Assembly: GCA_034002745.1 (NCBI GenBank) | Contig: JAVEZY010000047.1 | Coordinates: 1-7,163 of the forward strand | Direction of reading: 5' to 3' | DNA from: JAITWN01 sp034002745 | GTDB taxonomy: Bacteria; Pseudomonadota; Gammaproteobacteria; SZUA-140 | DNA length: 7,163 nt | Shown here: positions 5,740 to 7,163 of the stretch, piece by piece | Layout: each line of letters starts with the position of its first letter | Numbering within the stretch: the stretch's first letter is position 1 | Program-made: the position numbers and the translations under genes | The notes under the pieces: model-generated | Databases searched by the model: none | Seen by the model: only the letters and a program-made list of their open reading frames with translations | Told to the model about the DNA's origin: nothing

Positions 5740-5828
5740 CGGATGGCGTTCAGCTGCTGGCGCGCGCTTGCCGGCGCGAAGCGCCGAGGAGCAAGCGCGT
5801 GCCAGTCTGCTGCAACGCCTGGTTATGC
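5734..5828 (-). repeat. attC12, long atypical recombination site ending cassette C12
   Basis: R'' is GCATAAC (5828-5822), exactly matching the TTATGC that starts C12, and R' is GTTAGCT (5740-5734). At 95 bp it is the longest site. Its stem continues through GCGCGCTTGC/GCAAGCGCG to a tip CGGCGC-GAA-GCGCCG. Arms GGCGTTGCAG and CTGAACGCC keep the extra base in L''. Arms and tip differ from all other sites here. Confidence 0.93.
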
Positions 5829-6349
5829 GGCCGCCAGCCGCATGAACGCGGTTCTCTGGTGAGATCAGACAGAGACAAGGAACGTGGCCACGAGGCGAGC
5901 CGGAAGCCGCGGGGGGCGGCGACCCGGGCCGGGGAGACGCCGTTCGGGAGGTCCGGAGCCGAGAGGCTCCGCGCAGGCAGAAAAAAGCGGAGTGCAATGT
6001 GGCCCGGGGCGAGTGCGCGAAAGGGAGGCGCGGTGAAAGCCCGAGCGAGCAGACCAGGCTGAGGGAGTGAAGAGTAGGAGGCGGACGGGACGACGAACGT
6101 GTCCTCCCGCGCCTCCTCACGGGGCGAAGCCCCCGGGGCGCAGAACGAGAGCCTGCGGAACGAAGACATTTCCGAGAGGCGATGCCGAAAGGCGACCAAG
6201 AAGCTGCTGGGTGCCACGTCTTCTCTCGGAACGCGCACAGCCCCCCGTGGCAGACGGCTCGTTCGCAGGGGCGCTCCAGCGAGGCGAAGACGAATCAAGA
6301 TGCACTCACGTGCGACGCGATCGATGAGCTCTGCTGTTCGGCCGCATAA
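5740..6349 (-). mobile_element. Integron cassette C12 with an atypical attC
   Basis: A 610-bp cassette that starts TTATGC and ends in attC12 with the matching GCATAAC, a box unlike the rest of the array. Its body is unrelated to families A and B. A hairpin CGGAGCC-GAGA-GGCTCCG (5954-5971) and another GGGGC-GAA-GCCCC (6121-6133) are present. One long minus-strand frame is described separately. The different attC suggests capture from another integron lineage. Confidence 0.88.
5750..6298 (-). CDS. Doubtful 182-residue reading frame in cassette C12
   Basis: The frame is in the cassette orientation and fills most of the cassette. It begins at TTG 6298 (alternatively at ATG 6169, giving 139 residues) and ends at a TGA inside attC12. 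Its last 25 or so residues are translated attC (NQALQQTGTRLLLG...), a layout known for genuine cassette genes. Against it: no ATG at the start, no spaced ribosome-binding site, a Leu/Ser/Arg/Pro-rich composition without visible domain or clear membrane segment, and codon use that looks like an accidental open frame in GC-rich DNA. The frame is also open upstream of the TTG to the cassette edge. I do not recognise a family. It could be a real orphan, but I consider a non-coding cassette more likely. Confidence 0.22.
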   Translation of the reverse strand: MIRLRLAGAPLRTSRLPRGAVRVPREDVAPSSFLVAFRHRLSEMSSFRRLSFCAPGASPREEAREDTFVVPSASYSSLPQPGLLARAFTAPPFRALAPGHIALRFFLPARSLSAPDLPNGVSPARVAAPRGFRLASWPRSLSLSDLTREPRSCGWRPHNQALQQTGTRLLLGASRRQARASS

Positions 6350-6401
6350 CGTCTGGCGTCAGTGGCGAGCGTAGCGAGTCCACTGCACGCCGGGGTTAGG
6401 C
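6344..6401 (-). repeat. attC13, recombination site ending cassette C13
   Basis: R'' is GCCTAAC (6401-6395), matching the TTAGGC that starts C13, and R' is GTTATGC (6350-6344). It is the shortest site (58 bp) with arms GGCGTCAGTGG/CCACTGCACGCC on the plus strand and a small tip around GAGCGTAGCGAG. Confidence 0.95.
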
Positions 6402-7040
6402 GCGCAGCCTGGCCGGCTACATATCGACGATGAGAGGAAGCCGGAGAGCAAAGGCGTCCCGGATGGCGCCGAGCCAGGACGACAGAGCGGCCTGACAGGG
6501 TTGGGACCAGGAGCGCGAGCCGAGTTCGGTCCGGAGAGTATGGAGGGAGCCAGTCGGGATGTCGGCGGTTACGAAGACCTCCGAGAAGGGTGCGGGAAGG
6601 AACAGCGAGGCGTTTAGAAGGTGTGAGGAATAGGAAGCGCGACCGAAGAGGCGACCGAGCGAGGACGGGCGCTTCTCCAGGTGCCGATGAGCCTCTGCCT
6701 GAAGAGCCTCGAGAGACATAGGGTCCACACGGTGGAATCGCGGTTCGGAGGAGGACGCCTCGTCCCAAAGACGCGCGGGGATGTTGAATGGGAGCTGCTG
6801 AAGGTTCTCAAGAAGGAGGGGTAAGGAAGCGGCGCGCTGAGAAGGGGCGTCGGCTCCGCCGAAGGGGATTCCCGGAGGCAAGTGCCGCAAGGGCTCGCCG
6901 GGAGTGACGATGGCGTACGGGAGGCCCTGTGCCCAGCACTCGCGCATCGCGGGCGTAACGAAGTCGCCGGTCCAGTAGCGGCTGAGGGGCATGATCATCA
7001 AGTCGATCGCCATATGAGGTGTTCCTTGAGGTGCGCCTAA
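6350..7040 (-). mobile_element. Integron cassette C13, carries a 198-residue unknown protein gene
   Basis: A 691-bp cassette between attC14 and attC13, the longest here. It holds a single gene that starts 27 bases after the junction and stops 15 bases before its attC, the usual tight packing of gene cassettes. Start and R'' boxes match (TTAGGC/GCCTAA). Confidence 0.92.
6417..7013 (-). CDS. Hypothetical soluble protein, 198 residues
   Basis: The start at ATG 7013-7011 is chosen because an AAGGA ribosome-binding motif lies about nine bases upstream (near 7023-7027) and the codon is 27 bases inside the cassette; an upstream extension into attC14 is possible as open frame but would translate the recombination site. 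The stop is TAG 6419-6417. The protein begins MAIDLMIMPLSRYWTGDF, has aromatic and charged positions spread as in a globular fold, and shows no signal peptide or membrane segment. Distinct stretches are PPGIPFGGADAP (46-57), WDE (83-85), FHRVDP (93-98) and a hydrophobic C-terminus LRLPLIVDM (190-198). I do not recognise the family and can assign no function. Residue composition and codon use are clearly coding, in contrast with the neighbouring cassettes. It is the only gene in its cassette and is likely transcribed with others from an upstream promoter outside the window. Confidence 0.9.
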   Translation of the reverse strand: MAIDLMIMPLSRYWTGDFVTPAMRECWAQGLPYAIVTPGEPLRHLPPGIPFGGADAPSQRAASLPLLLENLQQLPFNIPARLWDEASSSEPRFHRVDPMSLEALQAEAHRHLEKRPSSLGRLFGRASYSSHLLNASLFLPAPFSEVFVTADIPTGSLHTLRTELGSRSWSQPCQAALSSWLGAIRDAFALRLPLIVDM

Positions 7041-7100
7041 CCGTGGCTTCAGCGGCGAGCGAGCGCAGCGAAGCGAAGTCCGCTGCAAGCCGGGTTAGGC
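7035..7100 (-). repeat. attC14, recombination site ending cassette C14
   Basis: R'' is GGC-type GCCTAAC (7100-7094) and R' is GTTAGGC (7041-7035). On the plus strand the arms read GGCTTCAGCGG/CCGCTGCAAGCC. Relative to the other sites one G-C pair has become T-A on both sides, keeping the stem. The tip is a run of GCGA/GAAG units, as in attC4. Confidence 0.94.
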
Positions 7101-7163
7101 CACGGGTGGGGTGTACCGGGGAAGGGCCGTAGGCGGCGGCGGGAATGGCGCTAAGACCGGAGT
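7095..7163 (-). CDS. Possible C-terminal end of a gene in partial cassette C14
   Basis: A minus-strand frame is open from the window edge and ends, after 22 codons, at a TAA formed by the R'' box of attC14 (7097-7095), exactly as the zinc-ribbon gene does in attC5. The tail is Pro-rich (TPVLAPF, then four prolines, ending YTPPVA). The placement of the stop is what a cassette gene would show, but 22 codons give no basis for a product. Confidence 0.3.
   Translation of the reverse strand, partial: TPVLAPFPPPPTALPRYTPPVA

Noticed and set aside
5510..5845. A 111-codon plus-strand frame
   Set aside because: It runs through attC12 against the cassette direction and has no homologue-like features.
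5431..6120. A 229-codon minus-strand frame across C12 and C11
   Set aside because: It crosses attC12, overlaps the other candidate frame in C12 and has the Ser/Arg/Pro bias of a chance frame in GC-rich DNA.
6295..6768. A 157-codon minus-strand frame
   Set aside because: It lies out of frame inside the C13 gene and continues through attC13; it is a shadow of that gene.
63..7100. Regularly spaced near-identical repeats of about 63 bp, resembling a CRISPR array
   Set aside because: Spacers are 400-600 bp, the repeats end in RYYYAAC/GTTRRRY boxes, and they fold with an extra base in one arm. These are attC sites.
1..7163. Integron integrase, attI site or cassette promoter
   Set aside because: No frame with integrase motifs and no attI-like site could be found; they would be expected to the right of the window if present.

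Overview
The window is an uninterrupted stretch of integron gene cassettes. Fourteen attC recombination sites (58-95 bp, most 66-67 bp) occur every 470-690 bp and delimit thirteen complete cassettes, plus one partial cassette at each edge. All sites point the same way, so that cassette genes read on the minus strand. Orientation rests on three sequence signs: the two convincing genes are on the minus strand and end just before or inside an attC; in that reading the L'' arm carries one extra unpaired base relative to L', as in known attC sites; and the six bases at the start of a cassette are matched by the R'' box of that cassette's own attC in 12 of 13 cassettes. An attI site and integrase, if present, would lie to the right of position 7163. 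No integrase is visible here, so the segment may be part of a long chromosomal integron or a cluster of attC sites lacking an integrase.

The sequence is very GC-rich, with clean high-GC codon use in the two real genes. This fits a high-GC proteobacterium or myxobacterium-like host, but nothing identifies the taxon. The attC sites are nearly uniform, as expected when an array belongs to a resident chromosomal integron. One site (5734-5828) is clearly of another type.

Layout in transcription order (right to left): a partial cassette C14 with a gene tail (7041-7163); C13 with a 198-residue unknown protein (6350-7040); C12 with only a doubtful reading frame (5740-6349); C11 with no gene (5247-5739); five consecutive members of one cassette family, 'family A' (C10, C9, C8, C7, C6; 2621-5246); C5 with a 167-residue membrane protein carrying a zinc ribbon (2041-2620); then an alternating block A-B-A-B (C4, C3, C2, C1; 69-2040); and the edge of C0.

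The unusual part is families A and B. Family A is a cassette of almost fixed length (511-514 bp in six copies, 579 bp in one) repeated seven times, without a convincing protein gene. Family B (470-476 bp, two copies) also lacks a gene but keeps a block of GC-rich hairpins. Nine of the thirteen complete cassettes thus belong to two amplified, apparently non-coding families. No cooperating gene set is visible; cassettes are independent units, and any promoter would lie outside the window or inside individual cassettes.
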